DNA of 64,000 bases from Tolypeutes matacus (taxonomy: Eukaryota; Chordata; Mammalia; Cingulata; Chlamyphoridae), in assembly GCA_026826555.1 (NCBI GenBank), contig JAKSZT010054396.1, positions 13,533,200 to 13,597,199 on the forward strand, read 5' to 3'. Under the pieces are notes generated by a model. That model was not told the DNA's origin. It made no database searches and worked only from the letters and a program-made list of their open reading frames with translations. Of the stretch, positions 20,042 to 31,239 are shown piece after piece (positions within the stretch are counted from its first letter, which is position 1; every line of letters begins with the position of its first letter). The translations under genes and the position numbers were made by a program.

Positions 20042-20683
20042 CATTTTTGTAAGCAAATACACATATATGCATATATATTTATATATCATTTTGCAAATGT
20101 TTGTATGTATTGTGAGAATTTTGATTTTTACCCATAATAAAAAAAAAAAAAAAAAAAAAAGATGGCCTGGTCGTGGTTTGAGGAAACAGGACACAGTTTA
20201 CAGACATATAAATACACAAAAAAATTTGAATTTGGCAGTTGGCAGTTGGGTAATATCTATCAACATTTTAAATATGCACATTTTTGACTCATTGATTCTA
20301 CTTCTAGAAAGTACCTTACAAACTCACACAAGTGCACAAAGATGAGGTACAAAGTGTCATATAAGCACTGTTGGCAATAATGAAAAACTGGAAAGGACTC
20401 AATGTCCATTAATGTGGTCATTCAAAGATGAGGGGACCCACATGTGCTGTCTTGGAAGGGTATAATGTGTGGCAGAATAGATGTAGATTATGATTTTTTA
20501 AATTATGACTTTATTTGTACAAATCATATGTTGTGTGCATAGGTTATATATGCATAGAAATGTCTGAAATGATACATACCAAACTGTTAACATAGACAAT
20601 GAGATGGAGAGGGATGGAGAATGTTCACTTTTTTCTTAAAACTTCAGAGTACTGTAATGTTTTATTTCACACAAAAGCACATA

Positions 20684-21174
20684 TTTATTTAGTTGAATAT
20701 AGACTTGCCACATGACCTGGCAATACCACTACTGGGTATATACCCAGAAGAACTGAGAGCAGTGACACGAACAGACATCTGCACGCCAGCGTTCAAAGCA
20801 ACATTATTCACGATTGTTGGAAACAACCCAGGTGTCCATCCACAGATGAATGGATAAAGAAACTGTGGTCTATTCACACGATGGAATATTATGCAGCTGT
20901 AAGAAGAAATGAAGTCATAAAGCGTATGACAACATGGATGAACCTGGAGGACATTATGTTGAGTGAAGCAAGCCAGACACAAAAGGACAAATACTGTATG
21001 ATTGGGTTACTATGAACCAAATATATTGTAAAACATTGTTTGATTAAAAAAAAAAAAAAGTATATGTATCCAGTACATTTAATTGAGAAATGTATGTATT
21101 TATTTATCTGTGTTTACTTTTTAGTTTTTAATTGTTTGTATTTTTCAATTAAGTGTACAAAATAAAGTTTAAAA
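20684..21174 (+). mobile_element. 5'-truncated young L1, 3' end
   Basis: Encodes the last ~100 residues of L1 ORF2 ([12 protein letters not shown] region through the [13 protein letters not shown] block), then the 3' UTR ending 'tacaaaataaagttt' and A's. Flanking aaaagcacata at 20673-20683 and 21175-21185 is the target-site duplication. This shows where the canonical 3' end of the family lies. Confidence 0.85.
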
Positions 21175-21438
21175 AAAAGCACATACTTCTTTTGTTATAA
21201 GTAATTCTTAATGCAATTGGACTATAGGTAGTACTATTTCAGTGATTGTCAGAGACAGTGCAGGTTTTTTTTGGGGGGAGGGGCAACACGCTAGAACTTT
21301 CTTAGAAGGCCATGTGGAAATCTCATTTTAACAGTCATCAATCACCAGTACAACAAACTGCATGCTATATTGCTGATGAAATCCTCTGTTTAGGTTAAAC
21401 AATAAAATATGTCTAATTATATTCTCAGATATGTCTTT

Positions 21439-21486
21439 TTTTTAAGATTAATTTATTTATTTCTCCTCACTCCTCATTGTTTGCCC
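21439..21486 (-). mobile_element. Tail-only SINE insertion
   Basis: A 48-bp piece with a T run, 'aagattaatttatttattt' and 'ctcactcctcattgtttgcc' corresponds only to the 3' tail of a DAS-type SINE. It is bounded by a perfect 13-bp duplication cagatatgtcttt (21426-21438, 21487-21499). Confidence 0.75.
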
Positions 21487-21499
21487 CAGATATGTCTTT

Positions 21500-22530
21500 A
21501 AATGAAGATATAAAATAAAGTAATTGTTAGCTCACTGCTCAGGTGTTCCCAGAAGAAATTCAGGGAGACAGGAGAGAGAAAGGGAAATGGTGACAAGTTT
21601 AGTATTTAATCGTTTATGGTAACACAGAGCTAAATGAGGTCCACTGCGCCAAATCCCACCTCCTAGAAGGGCCTAGTCAGAATTGCTCTGCCCAAGCCTG
21701 TGCTCTGATTACAGGGGGCCTCATCCCGGTGGAAGCTCTCCCCTGTACCCAGCCCCCTTTCCATGAGAATCACCTCCTGGAATTCCCAGAGCCACCTAGA
21801 AGCAGGGATTCCTGTCCCCGTTTTACAAGTGCAAAGCCAAGGCCCAGAGGGGAGAAGACACCAGGAGAATAAAGGTCGGGGCCAGGCTTTCTCCTGCCCC
21901 AGACAGGGGTCCTGGACACTACACAAGCAGGGGCAGGGGCGTGGGCAGGAGCAAAAGCGTGCATTTTCTGAGGGGCTTCCATTTTGGAGAGGAGGGTGGG
22001 GGTCTCTGCTGGCTTTTTCTCAGGATGGTCAGAGAAGTTTGAGTTGCTCACCTTGCCTGGGGACACCAAAGTGACCTGCCAGCCCAGGGTCAGGAGGCAA
22101 CTCCCCTGTCCTGCGGTTCGGGCCCAGAGTAGGGTCCCTAACTGTCATGGGGGTCCCAGCCCCTCTGTAACACAATGAAAGCCATGGTCCCTCTCCCTAG
22201 AAATATTCTATTTGTACCTATCACCCCATTTTGCATGTCAAGTCCCTGAAATCCATCCTTGGACCACCCTGGGCAGGGGTAGAGCCTCCAAGAGCCTCTC
22301 CCAATGGGGGAGGAATAAGACCCACGCCCACCCCCACCAGGAGAGTGTCTCCTGCCCTCTGGAGAATCCCTACCTGAGCGGCTTGCAAAGGCCATCCTGG
22401 GAGGAACTTCTGTCCAGAACCGTGGTGCCCCCTGGAGGCAGCTCTTCCAGGTGTCCAGGGGAACTCAAAGCCACCCCCTGGAGTTTTCTTTTCATGCCAA
22501 GATTTGGACCGGAAAAGTGATTTAAAGTCA
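21500..22530. other. Intergenic sequence, no gene recognised
   Basis: Moderately GC-rich with several chance frames of about 60-100 codons on both strands. No splice-bounded exon or known family is recognised. Confidence 0.45.
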
Positions 22531-22542
22531 CTTAAAACATTT

Positions 22543-22798
22543 ATTTATTTATTTATTTTAACACACTTTTTTTTTAAGATTTATTTTTATTTATTTACAC
22601 CCCCGCCCCCTTGCTGCTTGTGCTCATTGTGTCTATTTGCTGTGCATTTTTCTGTGTCTGCTTGTCTCCCTCTGTTGAGTCATCTTTGCTCACCGGGCCA
22701 CGGGCCAGCTTGCCTTCACCAGGAGGCCCGGGGAATCGAACCCCGGGCCTCCCATATGGTAAACGGGAGCCCAACCAGTTGAGCCACAGCCGCTTCCC
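22543..22798 (-). mobile_element. DAS-type SINE, variant with longer middle
   Basis: Reversed tail, then 'ccttgctgcttgtgctcatt', a region unlike the other DAS-III copies ('ctgtgtctgcttgtctccct'), then reversed B-box 'ggggaatcgaaccccgggcc' and A-box 'gttgagccacagccgcttcc'. taaaacattt at 22533 and 22799 is the duplication. The extended T-arm hairpin is intact here with a different base composition. Confidence 0.8.
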
Positions 22799-22949
22799 TA
22801 AAACATTTTTTTAAATAAAAGTGTCACACGCAGGTGTTACAGCAAACTTTTCCCCAAATTTTAGGATAAACCTGAAAGCTATTTCAGTCTCCTGTAATAG
22901 GAGCTCGCTCTCCGGGGTCTCGGCTCAATGTGAGTATGCTACTTCCTTT

Positions 22950-23095
22950 CCTCCCCTGCCAGGGTTTGCGCATCTGTAAAGTAGTCAGAACAAGACCCCC
23001 TCCCTCGCAGGGCCGCTATGAGGGTTACTGCCTGTAAAGCACTCAGAACAGTGCCCGGAAAAGAGTGAGCGCCCAATAAATGGGACCTTCCATTA
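22950..23095 (+). mobile_element. MIR SINE, 3' half
   Basis: 'tgcgcatctgtaaagtagtc', 'cgcagggccgctatgagggt' and 'gtaaagcactcagaacagtg' followed by 'cccaataaatggga' match the MIR core and 3' end. Confidence 0.65.
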
Positions 23096-23181
23096 CTACT
23101 ACTACTAGCCTTACTCTTACTGAAGGTCTTCCCACCCAACAAAAACCCTGGGCTCAAACCCCACACGGATCCAGAAGCCAG

Positions 23182-23233
23182 GCTCCACCCCTCCACCCCT
23201 GATCCCCAGGCTCCACCCCCCACCCCTGGTACC
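23182..23233. repeat. Tandem duplication, ~27-bp unit, C-rich
   Basis: 'aggctccacccctccacccc' recurs as 'aggctccaccccccacccct' about 27 bp downstream. It is a two-unit minisatellite. Confidence 0.6.
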
Positions 23234-23299
23234 TGCCTCCCTGCTCTGCCAGGACACCAGCACAGCTCCTGCAGCAGCTCAGAGGTGGGTCTCAGCCTC

Positions 23300-24870
23300 T
23301 CAAGCCCCCACATTTGTGGGGGTCCTACCAGCTTGTTTGTCTGATCTGAAGGTCTAAGGGTGGCAAGTGTGGGAAGCTGAAGGAGGGGGTGTGTGCTGGG
23401 CAGGAGAGGTTGTGGGGAGGGGAGTGGAAGCTCTATGTGACTAATCATATAAATAACGATAACACAAATTATTGTTATAGTTTAAATAATATAATATTGA
23501 GGCCGAGACAGCACAGGGTGAGAAGCCAGGAGCTCAGGTGTCTAATGCCTGCTCAGTCACCTTGGGCAAGCCTGTCTGGGCTTCAGCTTGCTTCCTGTAG
23601 TGAGGAGGGTGGGCCTCACTGGAGGACCTCTGAGGCCGCTGGGCTGGAATTCCCAAGCCTTGGGGGCTCTGGCTGTAGCCACTGTCCTCTCGCTGCAGGC
23701 TAGTTTATGAATGTCTCCTCAGCCTGCCTTTCCCAAAGCCTCACAGCCTTTGGCCACTCCCCAGGCCTGTGAGAGCCAAGTACTGGGAGCAGAGTCCACG
23801 TTCTTATCTGTGTGGCCTCAAACGATAGTTTTGAGAGCTGGAGTGGGCTCAACGGACCCTCTGAATCCAATCTTCCATTTCATGTTGAGAAGACTGGGGT
23901 GAGGGGGACATGACTGCCCAAGATGAGTCCGGATGGGCCCCAGGGGTTCTGCCTCTGGGACCCATAAGCCCCCTAGAACCATCCTAACAGGGGGCCAGTC
24001 TTGGCAGTGACCCAGCCTAAGACTGGGGGGCAGATGGGGAGACCAAAACCAAACCTTACTCAAGAACTGGGTATGGGGACCTAGGGAGGGATGGAGTCTC
24101 ATCCCCCCACATCAACTTCCAAGGCCTGGTCTGACCGGGGCAACCTGTTGCAAAGCCAGAACTGAAGGGACCTTGACCCTGTCCTCTCCAGTCCAGGCCC
24201 GCCATACCAGGCTAGGGAGGGAGAGAGAGAGAGAGAGACAGTGACTGAATCGTCTTGGTTTATTGGGACCATCTCTGTTTTAGAACGAAATGCCCTGCAT
24301 CCCAGGAACCACCCCCATCAGTCCTGGGCACACCGGGGCTGCCCCCTCCCTCAGGGGACCAGCCTGGAGCTGGGCTTGCCAGGCTTCCAAGGGGTAGACC
24401 CAAATTTTAGGCTTGATCGGTGAAACCGGAGACCCAGAGGACTCCAGAGCTTAGCCTGGGTCTCCTGGTTGACTGATGATGTCAGAGCAGTGTGTATGAC
24501 CTGGTCCCCAAGGAAAAGGAGTAGCAGGCTATCTTGGCCCATTAGGGACCCTGCACCCCCACTGGGAGCACTGCGCTTCCACGGGCAGAGCAGCCAGGGA
24601 CCAGGGTGGGTGCTCTGCCCACACTTGTGGTCTGTCCCCAGGAGCAAAGGGGACAGCCTTCTCTACCTCCCTTGCTGCCCTCATCCCACACACACCCACT
24701 CTCGGGCTGTGGGGAAGAGATAACAGAAACCATTGATATGAAAGCTGAACTATCCTGGGAGGCTGCTGAGCTCAAGCTATGCTTGAGGGTCCAAGTATCA
24801 AGGGGAGCTGCATTCAAGGAGCCCCCCCTCCACCCCCGCTAAGACAGCAGGACCTAGATGGGGAATTTCC
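23300..24870. other. Intergenic sequence, no gene recognised
   Basis: No exon with recognisable coding content. A (GA)n run lies at about 24217-24238. Open frames up to about 104 codons appear non-coding. Confidence 0.45.
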
Positions 24871-24884
24871 AGGAGGCATTTCTT

Positions 24885-25134
24885 TTTTATTTATTTTTAA
24901 ACAATTTATTGAAGTATATCATTCATACATGAACATACATAAACTGTAAGTGTTCAGTAAACATCATGAACTTACTAAACAAACATGCATAACATCATGC
25001 AGGGCTCCCACACATCACCCCCCCACCCCCGCAAACATCTTGCATGTTGTGAAACATTTGTTAGCAAATCATGAAAGAGTGTCGTCAAAGTATTACTACT
25101 AACTATAGTCCGAATCTTCCTCCCCTATACATTT
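24885..25134. mobile_element. Unclassified dispersed repeat fragment
   Basis: AT-rich block 'aacaatttattgaagtatat' through 'gcatgttgtgaaacatttg' to 'ctatagtccgaatcttcc'. It has the style of a LINE or retroposon 3' UTR in minus orientation and is directly followed by a minus-strand SINE. I cannot name the family. Confidence 0.45.
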
Positions 25135-25600
25135 TTTTAAGGATTTATTTATTTACTTTTACCCATTTTTAGCCCCCTCCCCCTGTTTTTGCTGTTTCTA
25201 TGTCCATTCACTGGGCAACTCTCTGTGTCTGTTTCCTGCCTCTCTTCTCATCCTTCTCCTCCTGTCTTCACTGGGATCCGATCCTCGGAACCTCTGATGT
25301 GGGAGAGAGGCGTTCTACTACTGCCTGCACCACCTTAGTTCCTGGTTTTTTGGTGCATCTCGTCTTGGCTCTCCCTTGTGTCACTCTCCTATTACGTCAT
25401 CATCTTGCTGCATGGCTTGTGAGGCCTGGCAGCTCATCCGCGGGTGGGGCCTGGCAGCACATGCGCGCACGGGGCCTGGTGGCCCATGCACCTTCTATAT
25501 TTTTCTTTTTTTCTTTTTACCAGGAGGTCCCAGGGGTCAAACCCAGGTCTCTCCATATGGGAGACGGACGCCCAACCACCCAAGCCACATCCATCCGCCT
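25135..25600 (-). mobile_element. Composite (dimeric) SINE, second copy
   Basis: Read on the minus strand it repeats the architecture of 18234-18708: first tRNA-like unit, A-rich junction, 'gaaggtgcatgggccacca', GC-rich linker with 'catgcagcaagatgatgacg', second unit with 'gaggttccgaggatcggatc', and a taaataaatccttaaaaaa tail. A shared internal junction at two loci shows this is a transposing dimer, not a chance adjacency. Confidence 0.75.
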
Positions 25601-25639
25601 GTTATATCTCTTAAGGTTGACCAAAGATACCCAAAGTTA

Positions 25640-27150
25640 CAGTCTTTTCCCATACAGGATGGTCATATAATAAATCAGGCTTAGTTTATCACCAGCATTC
25701 CAAAAACCAGACCTAGGGAGAAAAACTAGGTCTGGGGACACATGCATGGTTTCTAATATTGCGAATATTTAGCCTACCCTGATTATCACAAAATCAGGAC
25801 AGCGAGAATATTCGCACAAGCATTTCTGGACATGGCCATGATCACCAAGAAACTTCCGGGTCCCAGCGATGGCCAAAAGCAGCAGAATGATTCTCGAGCT
25901 CCCAGAAGTGGCACTAAAGTCAGGGGAGAGCTGCCTGGTCAACTGAGACCACCTTGGGGAAAAGGGGAAGACCCCATTGCCTGAGATGAAGTTTGAACCA
26001 CTTCCCCCTTCTGCTTCCCTCCCTAACATGGCCTTGAAATAGACATTAAGTGGGATGATTGAAAAACAATTACTATTTCTTGCTCACCTGAGTCACTGGC
26101 TTGAGACACACCTGCTATATTGCCTATTCCACTTCCTGAAACCCTCCCTCACTGCCCCCAAACTCCTTCCAGCACAGGCCTGGAGGAAGGCAAGAGAAGC
26201 AAAGGGAACAAGGAATCCCATCAGGAAGCTCCTGTTTCACCACCACAGGCTGCCCAGATCCCACAGCACCCCTCCTTCCCCTGAGTGCAGCCACCTGGAT
26301 TGTCTTCTACGGGCCACGCAGCCACTTCTCCATTTGGGCTTGGGATACTAGCTCTGCCACTTGCCAACCACAAGCTCATAAAGCCTCCAAACCTTGCTTT
26401 ACCCACATGGGGCCCCAGCACAAGCTCCAACTTTCAGGAGGGAGGAGCCCACTCCGGCCCTGATGAAATCCTGCTGAAAGCTCTGGCTGGCCCTGCCCAG
26501 GCAGGGCATCCACCACACACCTGTTGGGAATGAATGACCCTTTATAGCAGACCCACCCTGGACACCCCCACCATCATCCCTGCACCCAAGACAGCCCCCT
26601 GCATCACCCCCAGGCTGGGAGCTCCCCCTCATGCCCCACCCCATTTTATGAGTGACACTGATTGGAAGCAGCAAGTGTTTGAAGCCACAGACAGGTGGGC
26701 TGGACTGCCGACCTCAGTCATATGCACAGACAGGGCGGGGCACCCGCAGGTGCAGTCAGGCACCCAGGTGGACAGAATCCAGCATCTGCTGGCCCTTCTC
26801 CCAGGAAGCTGCCCGGCCTGGCAGGAAAACACAGGCGTTTTCAGCTGGGGCATTCACCTCATTACATTGATTCTAGGAAAGGAGAGGAGGGGGGCCCAGA
26901 GAGAGAAAGGAATGGAAGGAGGTGCTGCAAGAGGGAAGGAGACTCAGCTCAGACGTTGCCTTCTTTTTCCTGCTACCCATAACCAGAAGTGGCTGCTCAC
27001 AACCAGGACTCCAACCACAGGGCATCCATCCCATCCCACAGAGCTCCAGAGCCAGGACTTACCTGTTCAAAGCCCACTCCCCTAGCCTCCCGAGTAATGA
27101 ACTGCCCTAAGTGCATCCACCAGGATTCCCTTCTGGGGACCCACAAAATG
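25640..27150. other. Intergenic sequence, no gene recognised
   Basis: The 183-codon frame at 26534-27085 has no recognisable domain, and overlapping frames exist on both strands. No repeat family is evident. Confidence 0.4.
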
Positions 27151-27154
27151 TACC

Positions 27155-29040
27155 AACATCTTTTTTAAATTGTGGTAAAATATACACACATCAATATACA
27201 TAACATTGTTTACCATTTTAACCATTTTAAGTGCACAATCCAATGGCATTAATTACATTCACAATGTCTTGTGTTGTGAATGTATAATTGCATTCACAAC
27301 TGTATTTCCAAAACCTTTTCATCACCCCAAACAGAAATTCTCTACTGATTAAGCAACAGCTCTCTCTTCCCCCCTCCCCCCAGCCCCCAGTAACCTCTAA
27401 TCTACTTTCTGTCTGTATGAATTTGCCTAGTCTAGATATGTCTTATATGTGGAATTATACTTTATTCCTCTGTGTTTGGCTCATTTCATTCAAGATTCAT
27501 CTATGTTGTAGCATGTACCATAACTAGCTTCATTCCATACTTCATACTAACTGAATAATGTTCCATTGATTTTGTGGATATACCATATTTTATTTATTCA
27601 TCCATCTGTGGGTGGGCATTTGGGCAGCTTGCACCTCTTGGCTATTGTGAATAATGCTGCTGTGAACATTGGTGTAACTTTTTGAGGAATGTCACACTGT
27701 TTTCCACAATGGCTGCACCATCTTACATTACCACCAGCAATGCACCAGGGTTCCTATTTCTTCTCATCCTCATGAGATGAGGATCTTATTTTCCATTTTT
27801 ATTTTTGTTTTTTATTTTTTTATAATAGCCATTCTATTATAAGTGGATGTGGAGTGGTATCTCATTGTAGTTTTGATTTGCATTTCCCTAATGGCTAATG
27901 ATGTTGAGCACATTTTCATGTGCTTATTGGCTATTTGTATGTCTTCCTTGGAGAAACGTCTGTTCAAGTCTTTTGCCCTTTTTTTAGTAGTTTTTTTAAA
28001 ATACACTTTTGTAAATTTTTTTTGAAGATACTTAGATTACATAAATGTTATATAAAAAATGTAGAGGTTTCCCATTTGCTCCCACTCCCTACCCCTCCCA
28101 CACTTTCCCACATTAACAACATCCTTCATTAGTGTAGTACATTTGTTACAATTGATGAACACATATTGGAACATTGCCACTAAGGATTATAGTTTACATT
28201 ATAGTTTAAACTCTCTCCTGCACAATTTTGTAAGTTATGACAAGATGTAAAATGGCCTGTATCTGTCGTTGCAATGTAATTCAGGACAATTTCAATGTCC
28301 AGAAAATACCCCCATATTATACCTATTTTTCCTTCTCCTTCCCCTCAGAACTTCCGGTGGCCACTGCCTCCACATAAATGATAAAAGTTCTTCCATTGCT
28401 AGAATAACAATAAGTCTAAAGTAGAATAACAGTAAGTCTACTCTAGTCCATCGTTCGTTCCCCAGTGCTGAGGATTCTGGGATGGTGATGCCCACTCTGC
28501 TTCTAATTGAGAAGATTCTGGGGCAGATGGATGGGACTATCTTGCTTGCAGTTTTAGACTCTCTCTGTTCCTTGGAGTGGCCATTGTCCTTCATCATCTC
28601 CTTGTTGGTTGTCCTGGATGAGTCCAATGAACTGGGGAGTAGGTGTTGCAACTCTGTTGAGATTCAGAGCCCGACTGGCACATGGAAAGCTCAAAGACTT
28701 AAGTCTCTTGACATAAACCTATTAACTTTAGTACTAACTATAGGTTCAAACAGAAGGGGCAGAAGAGCCATGTGTAGGGAAACCACAACTGAGTCCAACT
28801 CTGTCACACTGAGGAGCATAAATTTCAAAGTAGGCTTTTGCCCACTTTTAAATTGGGTTGTGTGTCTTTTTCTTGTTGAATCGTAGGATTTCTTTATATA
28901 TTCTGGATATTACACCCTTATCAGATAGATGATTTGCAACCATTTTCTCCCACTCTGTAGATTGTCTTTTCGCTTTTTTGATAATGATAGTGTCCTTTGA
29001 CATACAAAGATTTTTAATTTTGATGAAGTCCAATTTATCT
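27155..29040 (-). mobile_element. Old L1 (3' UTR and ORF2 C-terminal region), split by a retroposon
   Basis: Reverse-oriented 3' UTR ('caatccaatggcattaatta', 'acattcacaatg') is followed by ORF2 C-terminal coding remnants on the minus strand (the [20 protein letters not shown] peptide at about 27,9xx). Coding remnants resume at 28848-29033 with DFIKIKNL and NHLSDKGVISRIYKEI. The interruption at about 28005-28842 is a separate element. Confidence 0.75.
28005..28842 (-). mobile_element. Unnamed retroposon, second long copy
   Basis: Minus-strand copy of the family at 19285-20155. The segment at 28440-28500 matches 19370-19440, and 'gatacttagattac' at about 28026 is the counterpart of 'gtaatctaagcacctc' at 19979. 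cttttgccc occurs on both sides (about 27969 and 28836), a likely target-site duplication. It covers the region missing in the N gap. No coding frame is convincing. Confidence 0.6.
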
Positions 29041-29044
29041 ATTT

Positions 29045-29279
29045 ATCTATGTGCTATAAGTGTAAAATACACACCAGATTTCAAATACTTAGTATAAAAA
29101 AGTATGCAAAACATCTCCTTAATAGTATTTATATTGATTACATGTTGAAATGATATTTTGGATATACTGGGTTAAAGAAAATGTATTATTAAAATTAATT
29201 ATACCTGTTTGTTTTTACTGTTTTAATGTGACTACTATAAAAATAAAATTATATCTGTGGCTTACACTGGACAGCGCTG
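29045..29279. mobile_element. hAT-type MITE, half copy
   Basis: 'cacaccagatttcaaatact', 'ttgattacatgttgaaatg' and the terminal 'cactggacagcgctgg' match one half of a common mammalian hAT MITE, as recalled by pattern. The other terminus is not present. Confidence 0.45.
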
Positions 29280-29289
29280 GGTTAGAGTA

Positions 29290-30350
29290 TTCCCTCCTCT
29301 ACCAGGCTGTAAGCCCTATGAGGGCAGCCAGTGGCAGCTAGAATGGCAACAAAGCTGAGGCAAATCATGAAAGCCCTTGAATGCCAGGCTGAGGGGTCTG
29401 GAGTTGCTCTCTGGGCAGTGGGAGCCATTGACTCTGGGAACTGGTCCCTATAAGGCCAGCTCCATATCCCCATCACACAGGAGAGCACTCTCCTAGACCC
29501 AACACCCAGCCCCACCCCACCTCACCAGAGAGAGGAAGAGGTGGTATGTGAGCTGGATCCCAAACAATAGTATTTTTCAGGTGGGAAAAGGGGTACCGGA
29601 ATTCCAGAGGGAGAGCGAGTTCCAGGCAGAGAGAACTATCTAAGCAAAGGTTCAAAAGCAGCAGAGTCAGCCTGTGTGGGAGAGGACCAGAAAGGAGGGA
29701 AAGAGAACAGAGGAAGAAAAGAGAGGGGTGGGAAGAAGAGAGCAGCCAGAAACAGAGAACAGAAAGGAGGTGCGAGTAGTCATCTTTGAAGAAAGTAATC
29801 AGTGCAATCCTCCTCATTTGAGCCCTTCAACTCTAAGGCATGTTTTAAAAAAAAAAAATCTCCTGATCCCCTTCCTTCCAGAAGGAGGAAGGACCCAGGT
29901 GACACCATCGGCCTCTGCCAGCAACCCTAGCCAGGTCTGTTCCCCCACCCAGCCCCTGACACCCCCTAAGCTGGCCCTGACAGGGACTGGCCCGGAGGCA
30001 GGCTTGGGACTATTGAAGAGCAGGGCAGAAGGGGGGCCAGCCTTGGGGGCCAACCTTTGCCTTCACTTCCTGCCCAGAGACTGACCCCAGTTCCTGGCCG
30101 GACTTGGGAGGGTCAGGACCTTGAGAAGGACAGTTTCTCATTTAGAAGTTGCCGGATCTTCAAAGGGCCTGGACTTATCAAGGAAGTGGGCCCAGTCTCC
30201 CACCCCTTCCTCCTGCAGTCTGGAGGCAAGCATCCAGAGAGTGAGGGGCAGGTCTTAGCATCATGCCCCTGGTCTCTGGGAGGCAAAAATCCAGACCGAT
30301 GAAGGTACTGATGCTAGTGGGGCCTTTTCCAATCGTCAGAGGATGTGGGA
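29290..30350. other. Intergenic sequence, mammal-wide repeat traces
   Basis: 'gagttccaggcagagagaac' at about 29617 and the following 'aagcaaaggttcaaaagca' look like a widespread ancient repeat that I cannot name with certainty. No gene is seen. Confidence 0.4.
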
Positions 30351-30355
30351 GGGAA

Positions 30356-30683
30356 AGAGGGGATCGGCAAACCATGGCCCAAGGACCACACCACCAGTTT
30401 TTGCATAGCCCTTGAGCTAAGAATGGTTTTACATTTTTCAAATGGTTAAAAAAAATCTAAAGAAGAACATTTTGTGACACATGAAAATTGCATCGAATCC
30501 CAATTTCAGTGTCTATAAATAAAATTGTATTGGCTCATAGCCACAATCATTTGTTTATGAATTTCTATGGTTGCTTTCATGCTACAACAGCAGAGATGGG
30601 TAGTTGCAACAGACACCATATGGTCCACAAAGCCTAAAATTATTTACCATCTGGTCCTTTATAGAAAACAATTGCCAACCCCT
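30356..30683. mobile_element. hAT-type MITE
   Basis: Starts 'ggggatcggcaaaccatggc' and ends 'aattgccaacccctaatg', an eroded inverted terminal pair. Internal 'aaaattgtattggctcatag' and 'atggttgctttcatgctaca' match a common mammalian MITE of the Charlie group. Confidence 0.6.
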
Positions 30684-30714
30684 AATGGGCTGATTTGAGG
30701 ACCTGCTTTAAATC

Positions 30715-30925
30715 TGGGTTGAAGATTCTGGTCAGGCAGACCTGGGTTGGAATCCCAGCCCACCTTTGCCTACCCAGGTAGCTTTGGGCTGGTCATTTCA
30801 CGACTCTGTGCCTCTTTTTCCCCATAAAGGGAAGATAATAATAGGGTCTACTTCAAAGGGTTGCTGAGAGGTTTAAATGAGACAATGCATGTAAGGGCTC
30901 AATAAATGTTAGCCATTGTTTTTCC
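30715..30925 (+). mobile_element. MIR SINE, near full length
   Basis: Runs from 'gacctgggttggaatcccag' (remnant B-box region) through 'gactctgtgcctctttttcc' to 'caataaatgttagccattgt'. It is the most complete MIR copy in the window. Confidence 0.75.
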
Positions 30926-31239
30926 TTTAAGTGGAGGAGTCTGACAACTCTCAAATGCCTAATCACCAGCCCAGTTCCATCTAATATGCCACATTCAGCC
31001 TTACCAGAACTGGCCTAACACTCTGCACCTCCAAACCTGCTACTCCTCCTAGGCCCCCCATCTTGACTGGTGATGTTGGGCAAACACCAGGACAGCTGTC
31101 AGGTACCACTCACCCCATCTCCCAAACACCAGCAAGTCTGGGATGAGCAGTTCACATATGCAAGTGGGTGAGGCATGCAAGGCTTAGCATCCTAGGTGAT
31201 GAAGGAAAGAAGAGAAGGGAGGGAGGTCTGTGCAGCATT

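Larger units (their letters stand above)
19285..20155 (+). mobile_element. Unnamed poly-A retroposon, contains the assembly gap
   Basis: A perfect 14-bp duplication aaaaagatggcctg at 19271-19284 and 20156-20169 defines the ends. The 3' end is 'acccataataaaaaaaaaa', i.e. poly-A with an aataaa. The left part (19370-19440, 'ggacatcaccatcccag' and 'ctatggactagagtggactt') matches the minus strand at about 28440-28500. The right part matches the insertion at 5136-5300. No coding frame is visible in the sequenced parts. I do not know a family name for it; a 3' UTR of a xenarthran L1 subfamily is one possibility. Confidence 0.7.
19166..20690 (+). mobile_element. Old L1 3' region, split by a later retroposon
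   Basis: Sense L1-like sequence precedes the insertion (19166-19270, 'aagaaatacaaattaaaaca') and continues after it (20161-20672), including 'ttggcaataatgaaaaactg' and 'caatgtccattaatg' late-ORF2-type blocks. Removing 19285-20155 and one duplication copy joins the two halves. Confidence 0.6.

Noticed and set aside
19457..20194. 245-codon minus-strand frame
   Set aside because: Most of it is N from the assembly gap; the rest is retroposon sequence.
26534..27085. 183-codon plus-strand frame
   Set aside because: Several overlapping alternative frames, low-complexity composition and no match to a known family.
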